Below the pieces are notes generated by a model. That model saw only the letters and a list, made by a program, of their open reading frames with translations. It was not told where the DNA came from and searched no databases. From positions 97,181-161,180 of the forward strand of contig CAJTTG010000006.1 in the NCBI GenBank assembly GCA_910579185.1: a stretch of 64,000 nt of DNA. The letters are read 5' to 3'. Positions 1 through 9,377 of this stretch are shown in pieces. The DNA comes from an uncultured Muribaculaceae bacterium (lineage in GTDB: Bacteria; Bacteroidota; Bacteroidia; Bacteroidales; Muribaculaceae). The position numbers and the translations under genes are program-made. Numbering within the stretch: the stretch's first letter is position 1; every line of letters begins with the position of its first letter.

Positions 1-2459
1 CCCGAGTGAATTTCGACGCAAAGTGGGGTGTCAACACCAATGGCCGCGTGGAATATGATCTTATTGATAATCCGGGCGAATACTACGAAGCCTACTATAT
101 GGCATTACGCAACAACTACATGTATCGTCAGGAGAATCCGATGGCCTTCGATCAGGCACATATCACAGCCAACAAGACTTTGGGTCTGCCCTACACGCAG
201 CAGGGTCTCGGATATATGGTCTATGACGTACCGCAGGGAGAATACCTGATCGGAACCAACGGCCGTCTGAATCCACATGCAGTTCTCGGCAACCGAGTTC
301 TCAACGGCAATGACATCTATACCCTCTACCCCGACAACTGGCTGAAACAGGGTACACGCAACGGATTCCGTCAGGAATACAACATCAACGTGACCGGCGG
401 TAATGAGAAGTATTCACTTATGGCAGCATTAGGCTACCTGAACAACGAGGGTCTGACCCCGTCGAGCGAGATCACCCGTATCAATGCAAGGTTGAAAGCC
501 AACTATCAGGCATTCTCATTCCTGCGACTTGGCGGAAGTGCCGGTTACACGAATACCAATTCCGATAACCTCGGTGATGTTTTCGGCACACCTTATACCA
601 TGGCCCCGATCTATCCATTGTATGTCCGCGATGCCAACGGCAAAATCATGCAGGACAAGAATGGTAACCGCTATGATTACGGAAATAAAGATATGGGAGT
701 TACCCGTCCGGTGGACACCAACGGTAACGTCAACCAGTCTGACATTCTCGATATCAACAGCTGCAGCTCGAATGCTTTCAATATCCAGGGATATGCGACA
801 TTCGATTTCCTTAATGATTTCCACTTCACAGTGAACGGTTCGGTCTATATCACCGAAGCACGCACAAAACGCACCTATAACCCCGATTACGGATATTCAG
901 TTACAGACGGCGGCAGCACATCCATCGCACATGGCCGTACAACCGATACCAACTACCAGCAGCTTCTGAACTGGAACCGTCAGTTCGGCGCACATAACGT
1001 GGATGTTCTGTTGGGTCATGAGTACAGCCGCCAGCAGTATGCCAACCTGAGCGGTTCGGGCAGCATGTTCGCAGACTACAACAACTCAGAACTCAGCGGT
1101 GTGATTATCTATGGCTCACCGACATCAAGCCGTTCACTCTACAATGTTGAAGGCTGGTTCGGCCGTGCGCAGTATGACTACGACAGCCGTTACTTCTTCT
1201 CGGGTAGCTTCCGTCGCGACGGATCTTCGAGATTCCATCCGGATCACCGCTGGGGTAACTTCTGGAGCCTCGGTGGAGCCTGGATTCTCACCAAAGAGGA
1301 ATGGTTCCCGAAGAGCAAGAATGTCAACATGCTTAAGTACAAGATCTCTTACGGCGAGCAGGGAAATGACGGAATCGGCGATTTCCTCTACACCGACCTG
1401 TACTGGATCACAAACAACAATAACGATGTTGCCCTGTCGTTCGGCTCAAAAGGTAAGTCGGACATCACCTGGGAAACCGTAGGCAACTTCAACACAGGCT
1501 TTGAATTTGAATTGTTCAACAGCCGCCTGCGCGGTGAGGTTGATTACTACTATCGCCAAACCCGTGACATGTTGATGTGGCTGTCGGCACCGACCGAAAT
1601 CGGCTATGACGGATATTATGACAATATCGGCGACATGAGCAATACCGGTATCGAGGTTAACTTGAGCGGTGATGTGATCGCCACCAAGGATTTCCGCTGG
1701 ACCATCGGCATGAACATGACATGGCAGAAAAACCGCATTGACTATATCCCGAGCGAGAAAGCCGGTCTGACAATGGAAGGCCACCGCGGCTATACCTCCG
1801 GCGCTTATTTCTATGGCGAGGGTCTGCCTATGTACACCTTCTACACAAAACGTTTTGCCGGCGTGAATGAAAACGGCGAGAGCATGTTCTACCGCAACGG
1901 CAGCGACGGCCAGCTTGAGACAACCACTACTTATTCTGATGGTGACTACTACCTGTGTGGCAACGCGATGCCTACAATCTTCGGTGGTTTCGATACATCG
2001 TTGAGCGGTTATGGCTTCGATCTCTCCTTGCAGTTCAACTATTCAGTGGGCGGCAAGAAATGGGATACCGGCTATCAGGCATTGATGAGCGCACCTACCG
2101 ATATCACAATCGGCGGCGGAATCCACCGTGACGTGTTCAAGAGCTGGACACCTGAGAATCCAAATTCGAGCATTCCGATGTTCTATTATTCCGATGTTTA
2201 CGGAGCAGCTGCGAGCGACCGCTTCCTGACCGATGCCAGCTATCTTGCACTTCGTAACGCCACTCTGGGCTACACGTTCCCCGAGTCGATCACGAAACGT
2301 CTGAAAATGACAAAACTGAGAATCTATGCCACATGTGAGAACGTTGCCTACTGGACCAAGCGCAAAGGTTTTGATCCGCGTCAGAGCCTGACCGACGGCT
2401 CCTATGGCGGCTGGCCTCCGATGCGTACGATCTCGGGTGGTATTCAAGTTCAGTTCTAA
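1..2459 (+). CDS. SusC/RagA-family TonB-dependent outer-membrane transporter, 5' truncated by window edge
   Basis: Open reading frame enters from the left edge (the frame is open through base 3) and gives about 818 residues ending in GGIQVQF. Family members are usually about 1000-1100 residues, so the signal peptide, the carboxypeptidase-like domain and most of the plug are missing from the window. What remains is beta-barrel sequence with alternating aromatic and polar strands, for example the FSGSFRRDGSSRF segment and a C-terminal aromatic strand ending in F, as expected for BAM-dependent insertion. With the SusD 59 bases downstream it should form the pedal-bin complex that imports oligosaccharides or peptides using TonB energy. 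The substrate cannot be told. The GTG at base 6 is not a real start. Confidence 0.93.
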   Translation, partial: RVNFDAKWGVNTNGRVEYDLIDNPGEYYEAYYMALRNNYMYRQENPMAFDQAHITANKTLGLPYTQQGLGYMVYDVPQGEYLIGTNGRLNPHAVLGNRVLNGNDIYTLYPDNWLKQGTRNGFRQEYNINVTGGNEKYSLMAALGYLNNEGLTPSSEITRINARLKANYQAFSFLRLGGSAGYTNTNSDNLGDVFGTPYTMAPIYPLYVRDANGKIMQDKNGNRYDYGNKDMGVTRPVDTNGNVNQSDILDINSCSSNAFNIQGYATFDFLNDFHFTVNGSVYITEARTKRTYNPDYGYSVTDGGSTSIAHGRTTDTNYQQLLNWNRQFGAHNVDVLLGHEYSRQQYANLSGSGSMFADYNNSELSGVIIYGSPTSSRSLYNVEGWFGRAQYDYDSRYFFSGSFRRDGSSRFHPDHRWGNFWSLGGAWILTKEEWFPKSKNVNMLKYKISYGEQGNDGIGDFLYTDLYWITNNNNDVALSFGSKGKSDITWETVGNFNTGFEFELFNSRLRGEVDYYYRQTRDMLMWLSAPTEIGYDGYYDNIGDMSNTGIEVNLSGDVIATKDFRWTIGMNMTWQKNRIDYIPSEKAGLTMEGHRGYTSGAYFYGEGLPMYTFYTKRFAGVNENGESMFYRNGSDGQLETTTTYSDGDYYLCGNAMPTIFGGFDTSLSGYGFDLSLQFNYSVGGKKWDTGYQALMSAPTDITIGGGIHRDVFKSWTPENPNSSIPMFYYSDVYGAAASDRFLTDASYLALRNATLGYTFPESITKRLKMTKLRIYATCENVAYWTKRKGFDPRQSLTDGSYGGWPPMRTISGGIQVQF

Positions 2460-2518
2460 AGAGTGAACAGTAAACAATCCAGTTTTAAACACACTCAAAA
2501 ACTAATCCGACAAAAAAG

Positions 2519-4285
2519 ATGAAAAAGATATTTAGAAAACCGCTATTGTTTACGGCTATCACGATGTTATCGGCGACGGTCAGCAGCTGTCTTGAAGAGG
2601 CATTCCCCGAGGACGGCTCCCTGACACAGGATCAGGTTGAACAGGCGGACAAAGCCGCGCTCGCAGGCGCAATGACGAGCTATTTCACAGCCGGTGGTGA
2701 TAATCCGTGGGATATCGGTTATATGATGTTCATGATGTGGCGAGACGCCATGACAACCGACTTCCCCATCAATGACAACACCTGGGACTACTTCAACTAT
2801 TATCCGTCGCAGTTGTCGATGGGCAATACCTACAATTCAGGATTGTGGTGGGACCGCGGATACTCACATATCAGCCGCGCCAACACAACAATCAAGATCT
2901 CAAGCCCGGATCCAGACAGCGAGGATGCTTACTACCGCGGCTATGCCTACGCTTTGCGTGCAATGCTGTACTTCGACATGGCACGTACATTCGAGTACAA
3001 GCACACCGACATCGAGGCTCTTGACCGTTCAGCTGACCAGCGTGGAATCTGGGGACTCACCGTTCCAATCATCACAGAAGAGACCACAGAGGCAGACAGC
3101 CGTCACAATCCCCGTGCTCCGTTCTATCAGATGTACCGCTTCATCAACAGCGATCTTCTGCAAGCACAGACATATCTGAAAAATTTCCACAGTGTGGCAT
3201 CAAAAGATACCCCGAGCCTTGGAGTGGCATACGGTCTTGCCGCCCGATTCTGGCTTGAACTCGGCAGCCGCTTCAGCCGTTATCCCGAGGATCTGGCCGC
3301 ACAGGTTGAGCATGAGACCGACGAGGCGCTGTCGAATTATCCGGCACTCGGCATCACCACAGCGACAGAATGTTTCCGCAATGCAGCGGATTATGCTCGT
3401 AAGGCTATCAACGAGGGCTACACCCCGACCACACGCACACAATGGTATGACAAATCTTCCGGCTTCAACACACCGATCGACTCATGGATGTGGGCAATCA
3501 TCATCTCTCCGGAGAACTGGATGGCCAAGAGCTGCACATGGAAGAGCTGGGTTTCATATCACTGTCCGGAAGCAACCTATGGCATGAGCGATGCAACAGA
3601 ATATGCGGCCTACCGTCTGATCGATGCCCGTCTGTACTCAGAAATGGATGAGAACGACTGGCGCCGTGACACCTGGATTGATCCTGAATTTGCAGCGATG
3701 GATGATTCCGACGAGAAGAAAGCAGAATTCACCTCGCGCTACTCACAGGTGACCACCTACAACTATGAGGACTTCATCAAGTTCAACGCATACTGCGGAT
3801 TCAAATTCCGTCCTGCCGGCGGCAATGGCACGACCCCGTCCGTTGGCAATGCAGTCAGTGTTCCATTGATGCGTGTTGAGGAGATGTATCTTATCGAGGC
3901 AGAGGCTCTGGCTTATTGCGAGGGCGCAGCATCGGCCAAGGCAGCTCTTGAGGCATTCATGAACTCCTACCGAATGACCGAAGGCACGACTTTCTCGACC
4001 AAGGCATCGGCACTTGAGGATGTCGTGAACGAGATCTGGATCCAGAAACGAATCGAACTATGGGGCGAAGGCCTTCTGTGGTTTGACTACAAGCGTCGGG
4101 AACTGGCTGTTGAGAAAGGCTATATAGGCACCAACCACCCGGCACTGTACCGCTACAACACATATCCAGAAGCGGTGGCACCATGGATGAACATCTATAT
4201 CGTTGACCGCGTCCGCGACCTTAACCAGATGGTTATCCTGAATCCGGATCCGACCGGAGCCATCAAGACCCTCTGGACCGAATAA
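2519..4285 (+). CDS. SusD/RagB-family surface nutrient-binding lipoprotein
   Basis: 588 residues. The N-terminus is basic and hydrophobic and ends at a lipobox-like TVSSC with Cys24, followed by Leu-Glu-Glu, an acidic surface-export signal typical of the phylum. The body has the SusD pattern: TPR-like helices with SYFTAGG and an YYRGYAYALRAMLYFDMA helix, then the late WGEGLLWFDYKR motif near residues 520-535. It would sit on the cell surface as the lid over the SusC barrel and capture the ligand. It is 59 bases after the SusC gene and 31 before the next lipoprotein, so it is surely co-transcribed. Substrate unknown. Starts at the first ATG, which gives the signal sequence. Confidence 0.95.
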   Translation: MKKIFRKPLLFTAITMLSATVSSCLEEAFPEDGSLTQDQVEQADKAALAGAMTSYFTAGGDNPWDIGYMMFMMWRDAMTTDFPINDNTWDYFNYYPSQLSMGNTYNSGLWWDRGYSHISRANTTIKISSPDPDSEDAYYRGYAYALRAMLYFDMARTFEYKHTDIEALDRSADQRGIWGLTVPIITEETTEADSRHNPRAPFYQMYRFINSDLLQAQTYLKNFHSVASKDTPSLGVAYGLAARFWLELGSRFSRYPEDLAAQVEHETDEALSNYPALGITTATECFRNAADYARKAINEGYTPTTRTQWYDKSSGFNTPIDSWMWAIIISPENWMAKSCTWKSWVSYHCPEATYGMSDATEYAAYRLIDARLYSEMDENDWRRDTWIDPEFAAMDDSDEKKAEFTSRYSQVTTYNYEDFIKFNAYCGFKFRPAGGNGTTPSVGNAVSVPLMRVEEMYLIEAEALAYCEGAASAKAALEAFMNSYRMTEGTTFSTKASALEDVVNEIWIQKRIELWGEGLLWFDYKRRELAVEKGYIGTNHPALYRYNTYPEAVAPWMNIYIVDRVRDLNQMVILNPDPTGAIKTLWTE

Positions 4286-4316
4286 AACATTTTCAGAACA
4301 GCAAAAAAAGAAAACA

Positions 4317-5246
4317 ATGCAAATAAGAAACTATATAACCAGCGTTGCGCTCCTCGGAATGTCGGCCGTTTTGATGACAGGCTGCTCGGATGACGACAAA
4401 TGGCAGCCGGGTCCGGACACGGATCCGAACAACATGAGCGTCTATTTTGAAGAGCTGAGTACGTACAATCTCGTTGTGGAACCTGATGACAGCCGTCTGA
4501 TCCCAGTTACCGTCGGCAGATCGAAGGTCGGAGAGGCCGCAACTGTAGATCTTGATGTCGTTGAATGTCCGGAGGGTGTTGTGATACCTCAGACGATCGC
4601 ATTCGGAGCCAATGACCAGACCACGACGTTCTATATTGATCTTGAGAATATGCCGTCGAAATCCTTCGGCAATATCTCCATCAATCTTCCGGAAGAACTG
4701 ACCTCACCTTACGGCGCCGGCACAACCAACCTGTCGTTCAAGGTGACAATCTCCGGCGCATGGATTCCGGTTTCAACAGATGTGAAGCTGACATGCAGTC
4801 CGTATGCCGATATGACCACCAGCCTATATTATCTTGACGGAACGAACAACTTCAAGTTGCCAGATTTCTTCGGTTCAGGTCTTGATTTCGTGTTCACAAT
4901 GGATACTCCAGGCAATGGCTGGACATATATACAGCCGATCAAGAACTACTATGACGCAACGCTTGCTTATCCAGACTTAGGCTGGGGCGCATATCCGTAT
5001 GATGCCGGCTGGTTCCTTTTCGATGATGCAAATGATGAATGGCCATGGTGGTGTCCTGACGGAGTGACATATCCGGAAATCGACATGCTCGAGTTTGAAA
5101 AAGCGTATGCTTACATGACCTTGAAGGGAGACGATGGCAAGGGTTGGATCTATCTGAGTGCATACGCATATATGAGTGACGGCAGTGGCAAGTATATTGA
5201 TCTGAATTACTCTTTCACCCCGGAATTCACACCCTACGAAAATTAA
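4317..5246 (+). CDS. PUL-associated surface lipoprotein (SusE/F-position)
   Basis: 309 residues with a lipoprotein signal (LMTGC, Cys23) followed by Ser-Asp-Asp-Asp, consistent with surface export. Residues about 40-150 look like an immunoglobulin/Calx-beta-type fold (DDSRLIPVTVGRSKVGEAATV). The C-terminal half is rich in Trp, Tyr and Gly (WPWWCPDG near residue 240), typical of carbohydrate-contacting surfaces. I do not recognise a named family beyond the general class of SusCD-linked lipoproteins. Its position 31 bases after susD and 26 before another lipoprotein suggests an auxiliary ligand-binding role on the cell surface. No glycosidase motif is visible. Confidence 0.8.
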   Translation: MQIRNYITSVALLGMSAVLMTGCSDDDKWQPGPDTDPNNMSVYFEELSTYNLVVEPDDSRLIPVTVGRSKVGEAATVDLDVVECPEGVVIPQTIAFGANDQTTTFYIDLENMPSKSFGNISINLPEELTSPYGAGTTNLSFKVTISGAWIPVSTDVKLTCSPYADMTTSLYYLDGTNNFKLPDFFGSGLDFVFTMDTPGNGWTYIQPIKNYYDATLAYPDLGWGAYPYDAGWFLFDDANDEWPWWCPDGVTYPEIDMLEFEKAYAYMTLKGDDGKGWIYLSAYAYMSDGSGKYIDLNYSFTPEFTPYEN

Positions 5247-5272
5247 ATCAGTCCATAAAAAAACAGAATAAT

Positions 5273-6685
5273 ATGAAACTATATAAATATATCGGCTTGC
5301 TTGGTGTAGCCTTTCTCATGGGTACGGCTGTCGGCTGTAGCGATGACAAGGATGTAGTGCCTCTGGATAAGTCGGAGATGGCAGTGGAAAATGCTGCATA
5401 CAACACCCTGACGTTTGAATGGGGTAGAGTGGATGGAGCCCGTCAGTATTCATACGAATTCCGTCGTTCGGATTCGGAGGATATAATAGAGGTTGGTCTG
5501 ACGAAGGATAACAAGGCAACGTTCACGGGTCTTGATCCGGATACGGAGTACACCCTCACCGTTCTGGCTTATGCCGCAATCAACAGCGACAACACAACAT
5601 CAGAACCAATAGTGCTGACTGCACGAACATCGCCTCTTGAACCTATCGAAGCTCCTGTGTTAAGATGGTCACGCGAAGTGAACACCGTGATCATTTCCTG
5701 GGATGCCGTTGAGGGTGCAAGAACTTACGAATACTCTTTTGTTGATGCCGACGGAAACGAGATCGGCACAGGCACGACATTCAACACTTCTGTTTCGTTT
5801 GCCAACATGCAGGATGGAAAATATACGTTCAACATTGTAGCTCAGACCATAGCCGGAGGCCGCACGGACAGCGATGAGTCAAGCATGACGTTTGAATTCA
5901 AACGTGAACGAGAGGAGCTATGGCGTATCGAGGGCAATTATACCAGTGCATTGCTTGACAAGACATGGAAGGCAACGTTGGTTTCATACGATGATAATTC
6001 GTACACGATCCTTAACTGGTATGGTGTTGAGGGGTACGATCTGGAGTTCACAATAGATCAGAGTGATGCCAACAACATGTTCCACGCAGGCTGCGAGGGT
6101 GTAGAATACAATTATAATTCATCAACCGGAACGTATTCGATCCCGACCGGATTGTCGTCACCATCAACCATAGGTCTGAAAGCATCGGGCAACCAGAGCG
6201 CGATGACCGGTAACTCGGGTCGAGGCAATGTCACACTTTCAGTAACGGATGGTAGTACATCTGGTACTGACCGTCTGGAATGGGGTATCACAATCAACGA
6301 TTTCGTGGGTACTTGGACTTTGAATTTTGCAGGATATGATTATTTTGCATACGGAGCCGAATCGGATTACGATGAGTTTTATACCGCTGACGTTGAGGTA
6401 ACACTCGGTAGTGCGGCAAATACACTTATGGTTCCCATGCCTAATTATTATGGTTACAAAGGTGGTACAGGAACAATGGTTGTAGACCTTGACGAAATGA
6501 CATTTACAATGTCTCCAGTTGAGATCGGGGCATTTGTTATCTCGGGTTACGGATTAGAAGATTCCAATGTGACGATGACAGGTACAATTTCGATGAAAAA
6601 GATTGTGTTTAATCCAATACAATTGTGGTGGGGTGAATACTATTACATTTCAGAAGATTCTTACTTGAACTATACGAGAGAATAA
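5273..6685 (+). CDS. Surface lipoprotein with two FN3-like domains
   Basis: 470 residues. The signal ends at AVGC (Cys22) followed by Ser-Asp-Asp-Lys-Asp, an acidic lipoprotein export signal. Residues about 35-117 and 122-205 each look like a fibronectin type III domain (FEWGRVDGARQYSYEF and ISWDAVEGARTYEYSF are matching strands, with TGLDPDTEYTLTVLA as the classic E-F turn). Residues 215-470 form a separate beta-rich region I do not recognise. Last gene of the locus: a hairpin with a T-tract follows 26 bases after the stop. FN3 domains here probably act as spacers holding a binding module away from the membrane. It has no catalytic motif. Confidence 0.8.
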   Translation: MKLYKYIGLLGVAFLMGTAVGCSDDKDVVPLDKSEMAVENAAYNTLTFEWGRVDGARQYSYEFRRSDSEDIIEVGLTKDNKATFTGLDPDTEYTLTVLAYAAINSDNTTSEPIVLTARTSPLEPIEAPVLRWSREVNTVIISWDAVEGARTYEYSFVDADGNEIGTGTTFNTSVSFANMQDGKYTFNIVAQTIAGGRTDSDESSMTFEFKREREELWRIEGNYTSALLDKTWKATLVSYDDNSYTILNWYGVEGYDLEFTIDQSDANNMFHAGCEGVEYNYNSSTGTYSIPTGLSSPSTIGLKASGNQSAMTGNSGRGNVTLSVTDGSTSGTDRLEWGITINDFVGTWTLNFAGYDYFAYGAESDYDEFYTADVEVTLGSAANTLMVPMPNYYGYKGGTGTMVVDLDEMTFTMSPVEIGAFVISGYGLEDSNVTMTGTISMKKIVFNPIQLWWGEYYYISEDSYLNYTRE

Positions 6686-6711
6686 GACGAGAATATAAAT
6701 GATAATTGCAG

Positions 6712-6746
6712 TCGGCGGATCGGTAACGGTTCGCCGATTGTTTTTT
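6712..6746 (+). terminator. Rho-independent terminator of the SusCD locus
   Basis: Stem TCGGCGGA (6712-6719) pairs with TTCGCCGA (6730-6737) with one G.T wobble, continues through a few inner pairs around a GTAA loop, and is followed by six T at 6741-6746. Confidence 0.75.
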
Positions 6747-6770
6747 GGGGCGAGTGATTAGAGTTAGAGA

Positions 6771-6850
6771 GTTGGAGAGTTTAGAGTGCAGGGCGAGTTT
6801 TTCGGTAGACGGCTCGGAGAGCCGTTACCCCGATAGGGCGAGCATCGACG
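6771..6850. repeat. Direct repeat copy 1 (partner at 7215-7294)
   Basis: GTTGGAGAGTTTAGAGTGCA begins at 6771 and again at 7215. Both continue through GGGCGAG, a T-run, the class A hairpin and ACCCCG, with one extra T in the second copy, then diverge gradually. Confidence 0.85.
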
Positions 6851-6855
6851 GGAGG

Positions 6856-7100
6856 GATGAAGCGCGATTTATCGCGATGAAACTCGATAAGAACGATTGG
6901 ATGAGTGTGGGCGGACTGAGCGGAGGTATTCCGGTAGACGGCTCGGAGAGCCGTTACCCCGATAGGGCGAGCAGCGACGGGAGAGTTGGAGAGATGAAGC
7001 GCGATTTATCAGGATGAAACTCGATATGAACGATTGGATGAGTGGGGGCGGACTGAGCGGAGGATTCCGGTAGACGGCTCGGAGAGCCGTTACCCCGGCA
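6856..7100. repeat. Two tandem ~135-bp direct repeats within the hairpin cluster
   Basis: The unit beginning GATGAAGCGCGATTTATC at 6856 recurs at 6993, 137 bases later, and the match runs through the class A hairpin and ACCCCG tail. Differences are few: TCGCGATG against TCAGGATG, GATAAG against GATATG, and single-base indels. The first unit also holds a second small palindrome CGCGAT-TT-ATCGCG (about 6863-6876) that is broken in the second copy. Confidence 0.85.
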
Positions 7101-7500
7101 AGGGGATAGAGTTTGAGAGTATAGAGTTAGAGAGTAGGAGAGAGATTTGAGGGTGGGGCGGAGGTGGTTTTGGTCCGCGCCTCGGAGATGCGCGACCCCG
7201 ACAGGAAGGATGGGGTTGGAGAGTTTAGAGTGCAGGGCGAGTTTTTTCGGTAGACGGCTCGGAGAGCCGTTACCCCGGCAAGGTGAGCAGCGCGAACTTT
7301 GGGGCTGTTGGTTGGCTGAAAGGGTGTTTTGGTTGAAGTTTTGTTGGTGATTGGTGGGATTTTAGGTATATTTGGCTTCGAAGTTGCGGATCGGAGGCGG
7401 TTTTGGTCCGCGCCTCGGAGATGCGCGACCCCGACAGAGAGGATAGAGTCGGAGAGAGTTGGAGAGTTAGAGAGAGAATAGAGTTAATATTATAGAGTAG

Positions 7501-8616
7501 ATGAGAGAGATGATTGATATTAAGGATGGTCGGATGTCGCGGAGTCTGGAGAGCAAGATCTACGCCGGGATATGGTGCGTGGTTGGTGTGGTGTATGTTG
7601 TCGGGATAATGCGTGCGCGGAGCTATTCCGGATTGCCGATGCTTGACTTTCGGGTTGTAGGGCATATGGCCTGTACTCTTATTCCGTTTCTGTTTCTCTT
7701 TCTGGTCAACAATGCGCTACTGATACCGCGTCTGCTTGCCACGAACCGCTATGGGCGGTATCTGTCGCTGACGCTTGGTCTGGTTCTGATAGTGTGGCTT
7801 CTTCAGGGGGGATATTTTTTCTATGAGATCACTCGGCATGAGCTACCGCAACATATAAAGATGCATCCGGGACCACGTCCGCTGCTGCCATGGCCTTTGT
7901 TCATGGAGCTGATATGCGATGCTCTGATAGTCGGTGTGAATCTGGCTATCGCGTTGCTGTTTCAACGTTTCCATGACCGGCTGGAGCATGAGCGTCTGCT
8001 GAAATCAAATGCTGAGAGCCAGCTGTCGTATCTGAAGGCGCAGATCAATCCACATTTCTACATGAATATGCTGAATAATATCCACGGGATGATAGAGATT
8101 GATCCGGAGAAGGCTCAGGAGATGGTCATCGAGATGTCGCGGCTGATGAGATATACGTTGTACGACAGTTCGAAGCCGCGTATAGCCTTGCGTCAGGAGA
8201 TAGAATTCCTGAGGGATTACATGGGGCTGATGCGTCAGCGCTATCCTCGGGATAAGGTCAGGATCTCGGAGGAATTTCCCGATGATGATTCGATATCGGG
8301 TGTGATGATTCCGCCGCTGCTGTTTCTGGTGTTCATAGAAAACTCGTTCAAGCATGGGGTGAGCTATTCGACGGATTCGTTTATCACGGTGAAACTCGAA
8401 ATTGCCGAGGGTCGGCTTACGTTCCGGTGTCTCAACAGTGTCCATGGGACGGAAGGCGTAAAGACCGGCTCAAAGGGCATAGGCCTGCAGAATGTCGGCC
8501 AGCGGCTTGACCTGATCTATGGGAATGCATATAGCCTTGAAGTCCATGATACGGAGCGGACATATCTTGTTACTTTAACGATACCGACAGATGAAACTAA
8601 GAACATTGATAATTGA
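7501..8616 (+). CDS. LytS/YehU-type membrane sensor histidine kinase
   Basis: 371 residues. Four hydrophobic segments (about 20-37, 52-75, 83-106, 128-153) are followed by a coiled linker and the His_kinase domain with LKAQINPHFYMNMLNNI; the phosphorylated His is His185. The GHKL ATPase part has IENSFKHG and GIGLQNVGQRL. It should autophosphorylate and pass phosphate to the LytTR regulator whose gene overlaps its 3' end by 26 bases. There is no extracellular sensor domain of note, so it probably senses the membrane state. A second in-frame ATG lies three codons in; I see no ribosome-binding sequence deciding between them. Lies directly after the hairpin repeat cluster. Confidence 0.92.
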   Translation: MREMIDIKDGRMSRSLESKIYAGIWCVVGVVYVVGIMRARSYSGLPMLDFRVVGHMACTLIPFLFLFLVNNALLIPRLLATNRYGRYLSLTLGLVLIVWLLQGGYFFYEITRHELPQHIKMHPGPRPLLPWPLFMELICDALIVGVNLAIALLFQRFHDRLEHERLLKSNAESQLSYLKAQINPHFYMNMLNNIHGMIEIDPEKAQEMVIEMSRLMRYTLYDSSKPRIALRQEIEFLRDYMGLMRQRYPRDKVRISEEFPDDDSISGVMIPPLLFLVFIENSFKHGVSYSTDSFITVKLEIAEGRLTFRCLNSVHGTEGVKTGSKGIGLQNVGQRLDLIYGNAYSLEVHDTERTYLVTLTIPTDETKNIDN

Positions 8617-9334
8617 TGATGAGCCGATAGCTCTTGAGAAGTTGAAAAGCTATGTTGACAAAGTTGCGTTCCTCGAACTTGCCGGGGCGTGCAGCAATGG
8701 TCTTGACGCAATGAGGGTGATGTCGGAAAGGGAGATCGATGTGGTGTTCACGGATATCAATATGCCGGATCTGAACGGGGTTGATTTTGTGGAGTCGCTC
8801 CCGCATCCGCCGATGGTTGTGTTCACGACGGCATACTCTGAATATGCCGTGGATAGCTACCGTCTGTCGGCAGTTGACTATCTGCTCAAGCCATACGGGT
8901 TCAAGGAGTTCCAGCGAGCGGCTAACCGCGTACTGGCCAAGGCGGAAGGTGAGGCAAAGAGTGATGTGGCGCTGAGCGTTCCGGTCTCATCCGATGGGTC
9001 GATTTTTGTAAAGGTCGACTATCGATTTGTGCGTGTGGCATTGGGCGACATCCGCTATATAAAGGGCTACGGGGAGTATCTGCAGATCTATCTGAGGGAT
9101 GCCGGGATGCCCCTGACGACGCTGAGCTCGTTCAATGCTGTCAAATCAAATCTGTCGGACAACTTTCTCCAGGTTCACAGGAGCTATATCGTTAATATGA
9201 ATCAGGTTGAACAGATCAGCAGAGGTCGCGTGATAATGGATTCGGATACCTATATCCCGGTGGGCGACAGCTATAAAGGAGATCTCCAGGCCTATCTGTC
9301 GCGCCATGCCATAGGCTACAGGAAAGATAGCTGA
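8591..9334 (+). CDS. LytTR-family response regulator
   Basis: 247 residues. Receiver domain at 1-120 with acidic pocket Asp9-Asp10, phospho-acceptor Asp55 (FTDINMPD), and the conserved Lys in LLKPYGF near residue 103. The LytTR DNA-binding domain occupies about 140-240, with FVKVDYRFVRVALGDIRYIK and FLQVHRSYIVNMNQV. It is translationally coupled to the kinase by a 26-base overlap. The efflux genes start about 100 bases downstream, behind a tandem repeat spaced as LytTR sites usually are, which suggests that they are its targets. Confidence 0.95.
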   Translation: MKLRTLIIDDEPIALEKLKSYVDKVAFLELAGACSNGLDAMRVMSEREIDVVFTDINMPDLNGVDFVESLPHPPMVVFTTAYSEYAVDSYRLSAVDYLLKPYGFKEFQRAANRVLAKAEGEAKSDVALSVPVSSDGSIFVKVDYRFVRVALGDIRYIKGYGEYLQIYLRDAGMPLTTLSSFNAVKSNLSDNFLQVHRSYIVNMNQVEQISRGRVIMDSDTYIPVGDSYKGDLQAYLSRHAIGYRKDS

Positions 9335-9338
9335 GGGG

Positions 9339-9368
9339 CGTTTGTGGGTGAAAACGTGCCGTTTATTG
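9339..9368 (+). promoter_or_regulatory. Candidate LytTR tandem binding site
   Basis: CGTTTGTGG at 9339 and CGTTTATTG at 9360 are imperfect direct repeats exactly 21 bases apart, two helical turns. LytTR proteins typically bind 9-bp direct repeats separated by about 12 bases. The site lies between the regulator gene and the tolC promoter, just upstream of the -33 element. Assignment is inference from spacing and place. Confidence 0.4.
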
Positions 9369-9377
9369 AAAATATTC

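Larger units (their letters stand above)
6771..7440. repeat. Cluster of imperfect direct repeats carrying GGA-loop hairpins
   Basis: Non-coding, purine-rich stretch between the nutrient-uptake locus and the sensor kinase. Class A hairpin ACGGCTC-GGA-GAGCCGT occurs perfectly four times (6809-6825, 6938-6954, 7074-7090, 7254-7270). Class B GCGCCTC-GGA-GATGCGC occurs twice (7177-7193, 7410-7426) with one mismatch. Both classes share context: GGT a few bases before and ACCCCGAYAGG or ACCCCGGCAAG after. Copies are joined by longer direct repeats (see separate entries) and GAGA-rich spacers. The small open frames here (6745-7017, 7147-7350) merely translate the repeats. No transposase is nearby. 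The type resembles REP/palindromic-unit arrays; family name unknown. Confidence 0.85.

Noticed and set aside
6745..7350. Open frames of 67-90 codons in the repeat cluster
   Set aside because: They translate repeated hairpin DNA, with the same peptide recurring, and have no promoter or signal; the repeats explain them.
6771..7440. CRISPR array
   Set aside because: Repeats are irregularly spaced (about 130-180 bases) with similar, not unique, spacers and no cas genes.
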